Shown: positions 43,337 to 55,038, numbered from the stretch's first letter. The stretch: 64,000 nucleotides of DNA from Aspidiotus rigidus (GCA_035079385.1 JAVHKY010000011.1:13038001-13102000); one strand, 5' to 3'. The notes: a model not told the origin generated them from the sequence alone. Translations and numbers: made by a program.

Positions 43337-45180
43337 AGTTTGGCCGAGTATCGGTTCGCATTTTGTTACCATTATTTTATTGTCGAACTATTTTGCATAA
43401 AATTTAGGTTTCATTTACTAGTCAATTTCTTTAAACTTAATTCTATTTTGTGTTACGACTTTTTACTATTTTGTTAAACACTATAACTTTGTGAGATATG
43501 GAATAATTTGTACTCGACGTATTTGTTCGCCGATTTTGTGCCTTGTTTGCCCTTAAGTCATATATTATTAGTTTGAAATTTTTTATCTCGAACCATGCAC
43601 GTGCAATAATAAATAAGAATCGTTTTGTTACACTATAAAAAGAAGTACCACAGAATTTTTTCCAATGTACTGATTTATATACGTGAATTGTGTAATGCAG
43701 TATGGACAGCGTCAAACTGGCCGGTGTGGGTACCTGGTGGATATCTGCGTTATCGTTCAGGCAGTAGCTTAATGTAAAAGTAAATAAGAGATATTGGTTC
43801 TGGTACACTTGCTGATTTCTCTGACGTAGAGCACAATTTTCTCATTTTTCAACCTCTCAAAAAATTATCAAATTTCGTCAATTTTTCATACTGAATATTT
43901 AGCTGTTTTTAAACGAAAATATGAATCGTTTGACCCTATTTTTTTTCCTTGCTAGTTCGAAAATGTGACTTTTTGTATCAATTTTCTATCTTTTTATCAT
44001 AAATAAATCTCGTGAGAGCGACATTCCAACATTCCTAAAATTCAAGAAATTCAAATTTTTTGTTCCGGCGCACTTGCTGATTTCTCCAACGCAGAGAATA
44101 ATTTTCTCGAAAAACCTAGAAATTTTTTAATTTTTCATACTGAATAATATTTAGCTATTTTTAACCCAAATATGAATCATTTCAGGCATCCTTTTTTTCT
44201 TCCTTACTAGTCGAATGGTTTGCATTATTCGCTAAGAAACAATGAAGGAGAATCGTCGGCTCCACGGAATTATTTCAGGTACCTACACATTGTGAGCAGT
44301 AATTTTCTGAAAGCGTCTACATGACTTCGAAACAACAGAAGTAAGAATTTTTTTTTTTTTTTTTTCGAAGAGAAATTCAGCAAGAAGAAAGAAAACAGAT
44401 GTTAGACAATATTTTTAATTAACATACCTCGAATTACAGCAAAATATTCAACAGACGTTGGTATCTAGTTGAAAAATGTGGTTTATTCAATGGAGGGGGG
44501 AATATATAAACAGCTTTCTCTTGAACAGATATTATTCCAAACATTTACAATTTTCAAAGTCTAAATAATATTATACTGTTTTTTTTCTCATCTTGAAATT
44601 TTTCTAATATTTTTCTCGATAGGTACCTAACTTTTTTCACATTTTGAATTATATAATATTTCTTAAAACCTACGTCGCCGAGATCGTGATGTCGTAAGTA
44701 TAGTTTATTTAAATACGAAGACGGTAAGGAAGAAAATTTCAATTCTTAAATCAAATTTTTCTACTGCTTTAAAATTTTCATGATCGTATTAGTACGCAAT
44801 GTATAGTTAATTATTTTGGCGAAGACTTTTTTTTAATTTGGCAAAATATAAATATGAAGTTGCTTATGCGAAATATAACAACAAAATGGGCAAAATTTTT
44901 GATATTACAACCGTTTTTGGTTGCTGGTACATTATTTGTAAAAGCTAAAATCATACTGTTACGACCCAATCATGTCGTAGGATAAATTTTACGTCTTACT
45001 ATCCTAGTTTTTCCGTGTTATAACTTCTTCTTTATCATACCTCATTTTGAAGCGACGAGATGATATTTTTCGATTAAGTAATGCGCACGAGTACGTTTTT
45101 TGAGTCCTGTACTTTATGTAGAACAGCTATCCTGACCCTTTGGGGGGGAGATGAAAAGTTTCTCCACTTTATGGAAAAAC
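43337..45180. other. 3' flank of Xkr gene B; no further gene
   Basis: AT-rich sequence. 44280-45060 resembles 56050-57960 at low identity over several blocks (CAGACGTT.., TTTTTCAC/GCATTTTGAATT, TTTTACGTCTTACTATCCTAG), suggesting an old duplication of this flank. Two local copies of 'GCACTTGCTGATTTCTC' (43808, 44070) indicate a small internal repeat of about 260 bp. Confidence 0.5.
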
Positions 45181-45224
45181 ATTGAACCATGTATATGTCT
45201 GTGAGCATTTGCAAAGAAAAATAT

Positions 45225-45291
45225 GTCAAGATATATCAATATCAATTATATCGATATATCAATATCGACTACATCGATACACCGATATCAA

Positions 45292-45333
<42 letters not shown>

Positions 45334-45500
45334 ATATCGAAAATATCGATATAATAATATCGAAAATATCGATATAATAATATCGAAAATATCGATAAAA
45401 TAATATCGACCATATCGATACATCAATATCAAAAATATCGATGCATCAATATTGATTATATCAACGTAATATTGATCTTGATTGTATCGAAATATCGATT
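45225..45500. repeat. ATCGATAT-type satellite and (AT)n microsatellite
   Basis: Reiterated ATATCGATATA/AATATCGAAAATATCG units of about 11 and 22 bp surround an (AT)n run at 45297-45329. The 62-codon open frame across it is a repeat artefact. Confidence 0.88.
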
Positions 45501-45539
45501 CTATACTCGGCTGCTCATTATAGGCCTATATAATCACCT

Positions 45540-46290
45540 AGTGTATAATATTTTAGGCTAACTAGCTTTTGAGGGCTCACACGCTCCGCTCGTTCCCTCC
45601 CTTCATAGTCTGGAGACACTCTTTGTTTAACTCCGTTAAAGAGCCCGTGAGTTTTCGATCTTTGCAGGAGTAACCCGCGCCAAAACTTTCGGAAAACAGT
45701 CAAAAACTCACGGGTTCTTTAACGGAATTGGCAGGGAATCTATTTTATGGGTCACGTTGGATCTGAAAAATATAGATTGTGACGTCACAAGCCCGAACTT
45801 TGTTATGTACGTATATGATAGGAGGGGGACTTAAAAAAGTTTTGATTCCGAGCTTTGCCGGATGGCGGACGTTTTTTCCGCCCCCGCGCCCCCATAAAAA
45901 ATTCCGACTCCAAGCTATACCTGTTCAGAATTCAAAATATAATCTCTGACGTCAGATCTAAAGGGTGCTCACTAATACTCGTGTCGACTGACTACCCCTT
46001 CCACTATTACTCACACGAGCTGGTCACCCCTTCCCACATCCAAAAAGGGAAGTAACTTCGTAGGCAAACGGAAAAGTGAATAACATTCCTTAACCAGACT
46101 CCAGAGCGAGTACGAGGAAAACTAAAAACGGTTTTTCACCGTCGAGATAAACACACATAAATTAACAATGATGAGAGGAGGACTTCGAAATATATGATAG
46201 GAGGGAAACTTAGCCTTGAAGTTGTCAGCCGGTTGGACGACGAACATTTTTTCCGCCCCCCGATAAAACAGGTTTCAAGAGCTGACCACC
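45540..46290. repeat. CRE-type dispersed repeats with inverted blocks
   Basis: TTTAACTCCGTTAAAGAGCC (45627) with GTGAGTTTT is mirrored by AAAACTCACGGGTTCTTTAAC (45703), forming a short hairpin-like pair. TGACGTCA sites lie at 45780-45787 and 45947-45954. A CCCATAAAA block follows at 45890 and GATAAAACAGGTTTC at 46262. No coding. Confidence 0.6.
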
Positions 46291-46439
46291 TCTAATGATG
46301 CAGTCAAGTGCACGCCTGTGGCTATCCAGCGAGCACGGTCTGTGTACGGACACCATCCCCTACTCTATTCATTTGTACCACTCATTACCAATGACTAGAT
46401 CAACCCTACTCTCCCTCCCCACCCTCCATAGCTGATCTT

Positions 46440-47600
46440 GTGTAAGGCGGGAGCATTTGAGATAGATTAGTTTGGGAGGTAGACAATATGACCTCGCATT
46501 TCACGTTAAAATCGTAAAATTTGGAACGAACATTTAGGATACTTGAATGAAAAATTTGAGCCTTGGCGCCACAATCCAAACCCCATAGGGGCCCTGTAAT
46601 GATGGGTTGCCTAACTGGAAGGAGTTTTTGCTTATAAACGACCGAAATTTTCCTTTTGGTTCGCAATTTATGTGGATTCTTATGTAATTCGGACCGCCAA
46701 ATTCGAAAAAATTATCAAAAAATTCTTCCGACATTTCAGGGGCGCCGAGGGGCTGATAACCACTAAAATGGGGGCAAAATTGAAGTGACATATTTCTTCA
46801 CGAATATCCTTATGAAATTTTCCGTAGAATTTGGGAAAAATACTGAAAAAGTTCTTCCGATCGTCCAAAGGGTTCAGGCGCCTCCCCCCGCCAAATTGAG
46901 GAAAAATTATTTTGTGATTTTTAGAAAAATCCGAAGTAGAATTTAGCGTGAAATCCGGGAAACATAGTGAAAAAATTCCTGGGACCCTCGGAGAGGGTAA
47001 AGAGAGCACAAACCATGAGAAGTGATGAAAAAAATTTTCGCTTTTTTTCACAACAAATTACCGTAGAATTCGGAAAAAATAGTGAAAAAAGTCCTGAATA
47101 TCTTTGAGAGGGGGTAAGAGAACTCAAACCCCCAAAACTCAGAGTAAAAAATATGTGTTTTTGAAAAAAAAATACAAAATAATTTTTCCTCAATTTGGGG
47201 AGGGGGGGCTGGGTCCTTTGCACGGTCTGAAGAATTTTTTTAGTAGTGTTCCCAAATTCTACGGAAAATTTCATAAGGATATTCGCGAAAATATGTTGAA
47301 ATTTACCCCTATTTGAGGGTTTATCAGCCCCTCGGTGCCCCTGAAATGTCGGAAGAATTTTTGATGATTTTTTTCGAATTTGGCGGTTCGAATTACATAA
47401 AAATCCACATAAATAGCGAACCAACAGGAATATTTCGGTCATTTATATGCAAAAATTATTTCCAGTTAGGCAACCCGCCATTACGGGGGCCCTATGGGGT
47501 TTGGACCGTAGCGCCATGGCTCAAATTTTAAATTCATGATTTTAACATGAAATGCAAGGGTGATCTCATAATTTGCACTAAGCCACCGGACTAGATGAGG
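46440..47600. repeat. 1.1 kb foldback (inverted repeat) element
   Basis: The left arm (about 46455-46930) and right arm (about 47150-47595) are inverted copies. Paired blocks are CCCCATAGGGGCCCTGTAAT with ATTACGGGGGCCCTATGGGG, the AATTCTTCCGACATTTCAGG region with its complement near 47345, and CCGTAGAATTTGGGAA with its complement near 47250. The centre (46920-47130) has a two-copy ~125-bp tandem repeat (GAGAGGGTAAGAGA-type). No transposase; overlapping open frames on both strands arise from the symmetry. Confidence 0.78.
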
Positions 47601-47794
47601 AGTATTAGGAATGACCCTTCCATTACGGTTAGTGTTTCTCTGGCACAATGGCACCAAGACATGCTCAGCTGTAGACCTCATATGAGGTACTTGGACCCTT
47701 TTCTTGAATGTATTCTAGTGCGTTCGGTTGCCTATGATTATGCTAACGGTGTATATCTTTTTACAGGCCTTTCACTACATCAATTATCCCCGTC

Positions 47795-49216
47795 ATGAAA
47801 TTGTTAGGTTTTTCTGTCTCGTTGATTGTATTTTATGGATCACACGTGGTTGACGGTCACGCCCTCGTTGATTGTTACGCATATTCAACTACAAGTAATT
47901 ACTTACATTTTATTTGATATTATTTTATCTTCGATATAGGAGATCCAAAAATTGTCCATGACTAGCCTAAGTTGAAGAAGTTTGGATTACTGGATAAAGG
48001 GTCGTATAGCCTGATGCTATTTTGAGCGTACGTATATTTTCGAAAGGATAGTTTTGTAAGAAAGGACCCAATTTCTTGAGAATTTCAACAATTTATTTAT
48101 TGGATTAAGCACCATATTCTCGACACTAATGCAGCCATGTAGCAGAAGATTTAGATTATGTTAAGATATATCGAAAATATTAGTGGAACGAATCACATAG
48201 AATATGTCAGAAATCTATGTAAATCTCTCGAGTAAGTCAGAGGCCTTGCTCCCCCCAAAATTCTCTCTCACCTAGCCTTTAGACACCTCTCTCGGGAGAT
48301 AAAAATAGACTCCCGATTTTTCCAAATTCCTCTCCTCGTATTCCCTCTTTCTTCTCATTCTCCTAGTCCCGGGTTACTTATGGTAAAGCTTGTCCCTGAA
48401 GTAGGTCATAGCCTCTGCTCTCTCCGGAATCACAATTCCCTGGAGGGACGGCGCGGTTATTTTCCCACAAAGACCCTACTTCAGACAGACTCCCAACCTG
48501 GTACAAACTTAAGAATAGATTCTTGTGCATGTTGCGATATTTCCACGGTGCATGTGCTTTAGTACCTCGATGAGTTCAATTCGGCCTTCATTTTGTACGG
48601 CTTAGTGAATGACCTTAAAATTTACTGCAAATTGAGCCATAAAATATAGTTTCTGTGCACCGTTTCCCTGCCCCTAAGCATACGTGCGGACAATCCTACG
48701 TTTGACAAATAAGAACTCAAATTTTGTATTATAGGTACTCGGGTTTTACCTGTATGTGCAAGCTTTTATCGTATAGCTTACAGGTTGCAATAATGGTAAG
48801 ATGTTCTCATATAGTACTAATGGAAAATCATTATTATTATTTTTTTTTTTCAAGCTTACGCTCACGAGAAATTTACAGGTGGAGATGCGAGTTGTTATAC
48901 CGACGATCAAAGGAAGGACTTCTGCAAAATGATGAATGCCGAAAAAGTAATACCGTATTTGAAGTCGCTAACTTATTTTTCATGGTTTGTCAACAATGAG
49001 GTGCAAGGCGCAGGCAAACCAGATCTTTGGGTCGTGCACAGTAACGCCCAAAGTACATGCCCTGATTACATGAGAGGGTTTGAGTGTCAATGTTCAAAAA
49101 AGAACTTTCTTCTAGTACCTCATGATGAAAAGTTAGGCGATAACCTATGCGCAGTTGTAAAAGATGAGAATCTTACGCAGCGTCCCGACGGAATGCCAGA
49201 GTTGGAAGATGTATAA
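47795..49216 (+). CDS. Small secreted cysteine-containing protein, two exons
   Basis: Exon 1 (47795-47894) encodes a clear signal peptide (MKLLGFSVSLIVFYGSHVVDG) followed by HALVDCYAYSTT. It ends at A/GTAATT. Exon 2 (48879-49216, after ATTTACAG) completes a Ser codon and reads SGDASCYTDDQRKDFC, then PYLKSLTYFSWFVNN, GKPDLWVVHS, STCPDYMRGFECQC and DNLCAVVKDEN, ending in TAA. The total is 145 residues with seven Cys after the signal. The phase-1 join fits exactly. A TTTTTACAG acceptor at 47758-47766 suggests a 5' UTR exon further upstream. I do not recognise the family. It is likely extracellular; no transmembrane segment follows the signal peptide. Confidence 0.65.
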
Positions 49217-49840
49217 ACTTGTTTAACTTATGTGAATAAGGTTGTATTCGTACCCAGTAGTTTTGAATAGTGTACCGACATTGTAATACAAAAAGCTTAC
49301 ACAGTTGTGAAAGCAGTAGCAACCTTGTGGTTTTCAGATTTGTTACTTCTACAGTTTGTACAAATTACAAGTAAGTACATTCAAAAAATCGAAAAATTCG
49401 AAACATCAAAAAAAAAAAATTAACACATGAATCCTAATAGACTACATACTTTCTTTCAACTTCAATAACTATCCTAGACCATTAAGTAACTTTTCTCGTC
49501 ATATCAAGATTTAATACCACCTCATATAAAAGGTACTTCCGATTTTCAAGACGACAATTCCGTACAATTAATGAATGCTTTTAAATCATCAGTGAAGTAC
49601 GTCGAGAGTCACAGCTTTGTCACTGAAACGAATGCAAATACTACTCGATCAATAGGTTTTCGACCTATAATTTAGCAAATCCTAATTCAGTCTGAATGGA
49701 AAAACACAAAAACTCGCCAACTCTTTCGATCTTCGATGCAAAATTATATATAGAAACTTCCTGAAAACGAAATTAAACAAAGAACGCAGGAAACTTGTTC
49801 TATGTGTCAAATTGGTTTTGGTGTTGAGGAAAAACGACTG
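49217..49840. other. 3' flank of the secreted-protein gene
   Basis: AT-rich, no further coding sequence. Probably contains the 3' UTR. Confidence 0.4.
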
Positions 49841-50025
49841 CTTCCTTAACGAGGTTAAACGAGGAACGCAGGGAACCTGTTTCATGAGTCAAAAATAGGA
49901 TTTGGTATTGAAAATTCAAGGAAGCCTAGACCTAGATAAAGCTAGTATAAAGAAGGCCTAGACGTAAAATAAGCCTAGTATAATGTACTTTGAAAGTCCA
50001 AGTTTTTCTCAAATCTCGAGCTATT
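49841..50025 (-). repeat. Dispersed repeat family R core, inverted
   Basis: Reverse orientation of the conserved core: CTTCCTTAACGAGGTTAAAC, GGAACGCAGGGAACCTG, GGATTTGGTATTGAAAATTC, and the AGCCTAGACCTAGATAAAGC block. It leads into the minisatellite. Confidence 0.8.
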
Positions 50026-51110
50026 TATGATAGGAGGGAGACTTGGGAAAATTTGTCCTCTATCATATATAGCTCGAGAGTCAAAATTTTTATAAGTCCC
50101 CCTCCTATCATATATAGCTCGAGAGTCGAAATTTTTCCAAGTCCCCCTCCTATCATATATAGCTCGAGAGTCGAAATTTTTCTAAGTCCCCCTCCTATCA
50201 TATATTCTTGAGAGTCGAAATTTTTCCAAGTTTTTCGCTGGACGGCGCACGGCGGACGCCAGATTTCTCAAATAGCCCTCCATAAAACAGGTTCCCTGTT
50301 AAAATTTCGACTCTCGAGCTATATATGATAGGAGGAGGACTTAAGGAGGAGGACTTGGAAAACATTTCGACTCTCGAGCCATATTATATGATAGGGGAGG
50401 GACTTAGAAAAATTTCGACTCTCAAGCTATATATGATAGGAGGGGGACTTGGAAAAATGTCGACTCTCGAGCCATATATGATAGGGGAACGACTTGGAAA
50501 AATTTCGACACTCAAGCTATATATGATAGGAGGGGGACTTTAGGAGGACTTGGAAAAAATGTCGACTCTCGAGCCATATATGATAGGGGAGCGACTTAGA
50601 AAAATTTCGACTCTCAAGCTATATATGACAGGAGGGGGACTTGGAAAAATTTCGACTCTCGAGCTATATATGATAGGAGGAGGACTTAAGGAGGAGGACT
50701 TGGAAAAAATTTCGACTCTCGAGCCATATTATATGATAGGGGAGGGACTTGGAAAAATTTCGAATCTCAAGCTATATATGATAGGAGGGGGACCTTAGGA
50801 GGAGGACTTGGAAAAAATTTCGACTCTCGAGCCATATATGATAGGGGAGCGACTTAGAAAAATTTCGACTCTCAAGCTATATATGACAGGAGGGGGACTT
50901 GGAAAAATTTCGACTCTCGAGCTATATATGATGGGAGGAGGACTTAAGGAGGAGGACTTGGAAAAAATTTCGACTCTCGAGCCATATTATATGATAGGGG
51001 AGGGACTTGGAAAAAATTTCGACTCTCGAGCCATATATGATAGGGGAGCGACTTAGACAAATTTCGACTCTCAAGCTATATATGATAAGAGGGGGGGACA
51101 TGAAAAATTA
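50025..51110. repeat. 45-bp minisatellite array 1
   Basis: About two dozen units of ATTTCGACTCTCGAGCTATA + TATGATAGGAGGGGGACTTGG + AAAA, first in one orientation (50025-50300, with a GGACGGCGCACGGCGGAC block) and then the other (50305-51110). Units alternate between AGC and GCC after CTCGAG and between GGAGGGGG and GGGGAGCG. Because the unit is divisible by three it stays open in several frames. Confidence 0.9.
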
Positions 51111-52725
51111 TGAGTCAAATGGGATTTGGTATTGAAAATTCAAGGAAGCCTAGACCTAAATAGAGCTAGTAAAGGCCTAGACCTACTCCAAGTCTAGTAT
51201 AATATAGTTTGAGAGTCTAAATTTTTCTCAATCTCGAGTTATATATAATAGCTGGAGAGTTGAAATTGTTCCAAGTCCCCCTCCTATCATATATAGCACG
51301 AGAGTCAAAATTTTTCCAAGTCCCCCTCCTATCATATGTAGCTCGAGAGTTGAAATTTTTAACAGGGAACCTGTTTTATGGGGGGCTATTTGAGAAATCT
51401 GCCGTGCGCCGTCCAGCGAAAAACTTAGAAAAATTTCGACTCTCGAGCCATATATGATAGGAGGGGGACTTAGAAAAAATTTCGACTCTCGAGCTATATA
51501 TGATAGGAGGGGGACTTGGAAAAATTTCGACTCTCGAGCTATAGATGATAGGAGGGGAACTTAGAAAAATTTCGACTCTCGACCTATATATGATAGGAGG
51601 GGGACTTAGAAAAATTTCGACTCTCGAGCTATATTGATAGGAGGGGGACTTGGAAAAAATTTCGACTCTCGAGCTATATATGATAGGAGGGGGACTTAGA
51701 AAAATTTCGACTCTCGAGCCATATATGATAGGAGAGGGACTTGGAAAAATTTCGACTCTCGAGCCATATATGATAGGAGAGGGACTTGGAAAAATTTCGA
51801 CTCTCGAGCCATATGATAATACCAAATCTCATTCGAAACATAAAACAGGTTCCCTGCGTTCCTCGTTTAACTTCGTTAAGGAAGCCGTCATTTTTCTATG
51901 TCCCCCTCCTATCATATATAGTTCGAACGTCAAAATTTTTTTCAAATCCCCCTCCCACCATATAGCTCGAGAGTCGAAATTTTTTCTATGTCCCCCTCCT
52001 ATGATATGTCGCTCGAGAGTCGAAATTTTTCTAAGTACCTCTCCTATCATATATGGCTCGAGAGTCGAAATTTTTTCAAGTTTTTCGCTGGACGGTGGAC
52101 GGCGCACGGCTAATTTCTCAAAAGGCCCCCCATAAAACAGGTTCCCTGTTAAAATTTCGACTCTCGAGCTATAGATGATAGGAGGGGAACTTAGAAAAAT
52201 TTCGACTCTCGAGCTATATATGATAGGAGGGGGACTTAAAAAAATTTCGACTCTCGAGCTATATTGATAGGAGGGGGACTTGGAAAAAATTTCGACTCTC
52301 GAGCTATATATGATAGGAGGGGGACTTAGAAAAATTTCGACTCTCGAGCCATATGATAATACCAAATCTCATTCGAAACATAAAACAGGTTCCCTGCGTT
52401 CCTCGTTTAACTTCGTTAAGGAAGCCGTCATTTTTCTATGTCCCCCTCCTATCATATATAGTTCGAACGTCAAAATTTTTTTCAAATCCCCCTCCCACCA
52501 TATAGCTGGAGAGTCGAAATTTTTTCTATGTCCCCCTCCTATGATATATCGCTCGAGAGTCGAAATTTTTCTAAGTACCTCTCCTATCATATATGGCTCG
52601 AGAGTCGAAATTTTTTCAAGTTTTTCGCTGGACGGTGGACGGCGCACGGCTAATTTCTCAAAAAGCCCCCCATAAAACAGGTTCCCTGTTAAAATTTCGA
52701 CTCTCGAGCTATATATGATAGGAGG
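51110..52725. repeat. Family R copies with minisatellite arrays, recently duplicated
   Basis: 51110-51245 is an inverted family R core. 51250-51830 is a minisatellite around a CAGGGAACCTGTTTTATGGG module. 51830-52140 (ACCAAATCTCATTCGAAAC through CCCCATAAAACAGG) is repeated almost base for base at 52361-52685, together with neighbouring 45-bp units (GCTATAGATGATAGGAGGGG at 51538 and 52168). This indicates a recent tandem duplication of roughly 0.5-0.6 kb with loss of about two units. Confidence 0.85.
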
Positions 52726-53010
52726 GGATTATACTAGGCTTACAGTAGGTATAGGCCTTCTTTATACTAGCTTTATCTAGTTCCAGGCTTCCTTGAATTT
52801 TCAATACCAAATCCCATTTGACACATAAAACAGGTTCCCCGCGTTCCTCGTTCAACTTCGTTAAGGAAGCCGTCGTTTTTCTTCTAAGTCCCCCTCCCCT
52901 CTCCGTGACGTCATCAACCTCGTTCGCGCTCGCGGACGAAAATTTCCTGGAAGTACCCCCCCCCCCAACAAAAGCGATAGCGGGTTCCCCGCTAAAAGTC
53001 TCCCTCTACC
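52725..53010. repeat. Family R core joined to a CRE-type repeat
   Basis: TATACTAGGCTTACAGTAGG through CAGGTTCCCCGCGTTCCTCG and CTTCGTTAAGGAAGCCGTCG, then CGTGACGTCATCAACC (TGACGTCA at 52906-52913), a poly-C run and GCGGGTTCCCCGCTAAAAG. Confidence 0.75.
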
Positions 53011-53029
53011 TAATTTTTGCGGAATACGA

Positions 53030-53590
53030 CCGGAAGCAATACATTCCATGGTCGGTACGTACCCCACGGCATTTACAATTGAAACCTACAAATACTGGTA
53101 AGTCAATTTATAACTCCTCATTTTGCCCCCCGGCTCATAAATACCCTGTTTACAATTGCTTCATGCATCGTCTCCTCTCAATCACGCTTCTCCCTAACGC
53201 CTTCAACGAGGAAAATGAGACTATGTAGTACTTGGCCCGTTTTAACGGCAACAACCTCAATATTGAGTCTATAATTTGTAAGAAGTTACTTAGGGAGAGC
53301 CTTGGATGCCACTACTTCGCTCCTTCGTTCCACTGGTATCAAGAGAAGTGGGCGGATTCGTCCGACCTTTCTTAAGAATACTTCCTCTGACCTTTCTTGT
53401 ATCCTAAGGCAATTCCATCTCCGCCTTCCTTTTTATACCACCACCAAGTTGGAACGCCTCTTTCGCAAATCCAAAGATCCTGTCCCCAAATCTCAAAAGA
53501 TTGGTGTGTATAAGATTAATGTCGCTTCCTGATATTTACCAGGGAGACTAGCCGCAGATTTCAAATTCTTATTGAAGAACGCCTTGAAGC
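53030..53590 (+). pseudogene. PLE family 3 fragment
   Basis: Reads KPTNTGKSIYNSSFCPPAHK, then LLSITLLPNAFNEENETM, a TAG stop, YLARFNGNNLNIESI, and FYTTTKLERLFRKSKDPVP. It ends in a broken GIY-YIG start (IGVYKINVAS, TGA). It is the same family as 6885-7617. It ends where R1-type sequence begins, suggesting one element inserted next to or into the other. Confidence 0.78.
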
Positions 53591-53591
53591 C

Positions 53592-55038
53592 TTAATGCTT
53601 AAGGATAGCCGAGTCAGCAATTGCTACGCGCCAGTTTTGCACAGCCGTCAGCCTCGGAACAAGAAATGCGTTCAACTGGATCCCATGGAAGAGGATATTG
53701 GAAGCCCTCGTAAACGCAGAAGTGCCCGCATAATGATCAGCAGCTATCTTAGCTGTCATGAAATCCGAGCAGAGACGTTTGCTGGTACAGTAAAGCGCCC
53801 AGTTACTTGTGGAGTGCCGTAGGGGTCGGTCCTTGGACCGCTGTTGTGAATCCTCAATAGGTAAAGCTGTCACCGAGTGTTAGGCTTATCTGCTATGCGA
53901 ATGACACACGGGTGGTATGCACTGCCGAAATAACTGTAGCGGTGGAGAGCAGGGTGAACTGGGCCCTAGAAGTATTGATGCGTCGGATCGAGTCGGCTGG
54001 ACTAGAACTCGCAGAGGCCATTTTATTCACGACCCGTCGGAAGTTCAGTTCACCCACCTTCCGCCTGCAAGGTGTCGAAATTGAAACCAAGAAGCGAATG
54101 AAGTACCTAGGCATGTGGTTTGACTCAACGCTAAGCTTCAGGCACCATTTCCTGATGGCAGTGGAAAAGGTAGGCAGGGTAGTTGCATACGGTCTAAGCC
54201 GCCTGATGAGGAACCTACGTGAACCGAGAGGAGCAAGAAGAATGATCATGATGAGCACCGCCTTGTCGATCCTTCTATATGGTGCCCTCGCAAGGGCCGG
54301 CCAACTCGATGAAGTAATACAGAAGGAGAGAGATGGTAAAGATCCAACGAAGAGCAGCGCTGAGCTGTGTTAGAGCCCACCGTTTTGTCTCGACGGAGGC
54401 TCTTTGCGTATTAGCACGTTTACCACCAATCGAACTCCTTGCTGAGGAGAGAGCGGTCATGTTCGAAGCAAAAAAAAAAAAGACAACGACCAATCAAGAA
54501 GCTCTACGTGTCAATAATTGCAAGAGGCCAGGCGCTCCTTGCTGCAAAATGGAAAGCAAGGACTGCCCAGAGAGAGCTGGGTACGTGAACAACCTGTGTG
54601 CGACCTTGATGAGTGGATGGACCGAGTCCATGTTCAGTTGAACTTTCACCTGACGTGGGTTTTCAGTGGCCATGACTGCTTCAACAAGTACCTTCGTCAC
54701 GAGAAGTTGATGAAAGTCGAGCAGGCAACGTGTTGGCACTGCAACCAAGGGCCAGAGCACACCTTATTTGAGTGTGAGGCGTGGAGGCATCAGCGGGACA
54801 AGCTTAGTCGGTTTATGAAGCGCTTACCCCGAGTAGCCTGGTATCGACCATGCTAGGTTCCGTAAAAGTATGGAACCAGGTACCTGCATTTGTGGCTACC
54901 GCCGTTAAGAAGAAGAAGGCTCAGGAATGGAATAGGCAAATGCAAAACTACGCTATGGCCTATTCAAAACCTGTATACCAACCACATCCAGATGTGCAGA
55001 AGAAGGGGAAAATCATCCCTGAAGAAAGAACAAGATGA
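53592..55038 (+). pseudogene. R1-like LINE, 3' half of ORF2
   Basis: RT part: RKRRSARIMISSYLSCHEIRA, then TCGVP with a TAG in place of the Gln of GVPQG (53821) and SVLGPLL followed by TGA for Trp. The YADD box is altered to YAND (53894-53905). Then VESRVNWALEVLMRRI, KKRMKYLGMWFDSTLSFRHH and RMIMMSTALSILLYG. A frameshift (about 54330) leads to QRRAALSCVRAHRFVSTEAL and LARLPPIELLAEERA. The C-terminal zinc knuckle is CWHCNQGPEHTLFEC (54732-54776), and WNQVPAFVATAVKKKKAQEW near 54870 precedes the stop at 55036. The order and knuckle match R1/LOA-type LINEs. Inactive. Confidence 0.85.

Noticed and set aside
43443..43808. 121-codon minus ORF
   Set aside because: Lies in the 3' flank of Xkr gene B, low-complexity composition, no motif.
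45189..45377. 62-codon ORF of Tyr/Ile repeats
   Set aside because: Translation of ATCGATAT satellite and an (AT)n run.
46406..47531. Overlapping 70-173 codon frames on both strands
   Set aside because: Mirror-image frames created by the foldback symmetry (for example the same GAPEMSEEF-type peptide on each arm).
50325..51056. Three open frames of 72-82 codons encoding 'KISTLEPYMIGGGL'-type repeats
   Set aside because: They are translations of the 45-bp minisatellite, which stays open because the unit is divisible by three. The opposite strand is equally open (SRVEIFPSPSPIIY).
50025..51110. CRISPR array
   Set aside because: Units are contiguous and degenerate with no unique spacers, in a eukaryotic setting.
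51376..52365. Overlapping 131-178 codon frames on both strands
   Set aside because: Minisatellite and family R sequence. The same peptides reappear at 63284-63984 and 3600, so no selection on protein is indicated.
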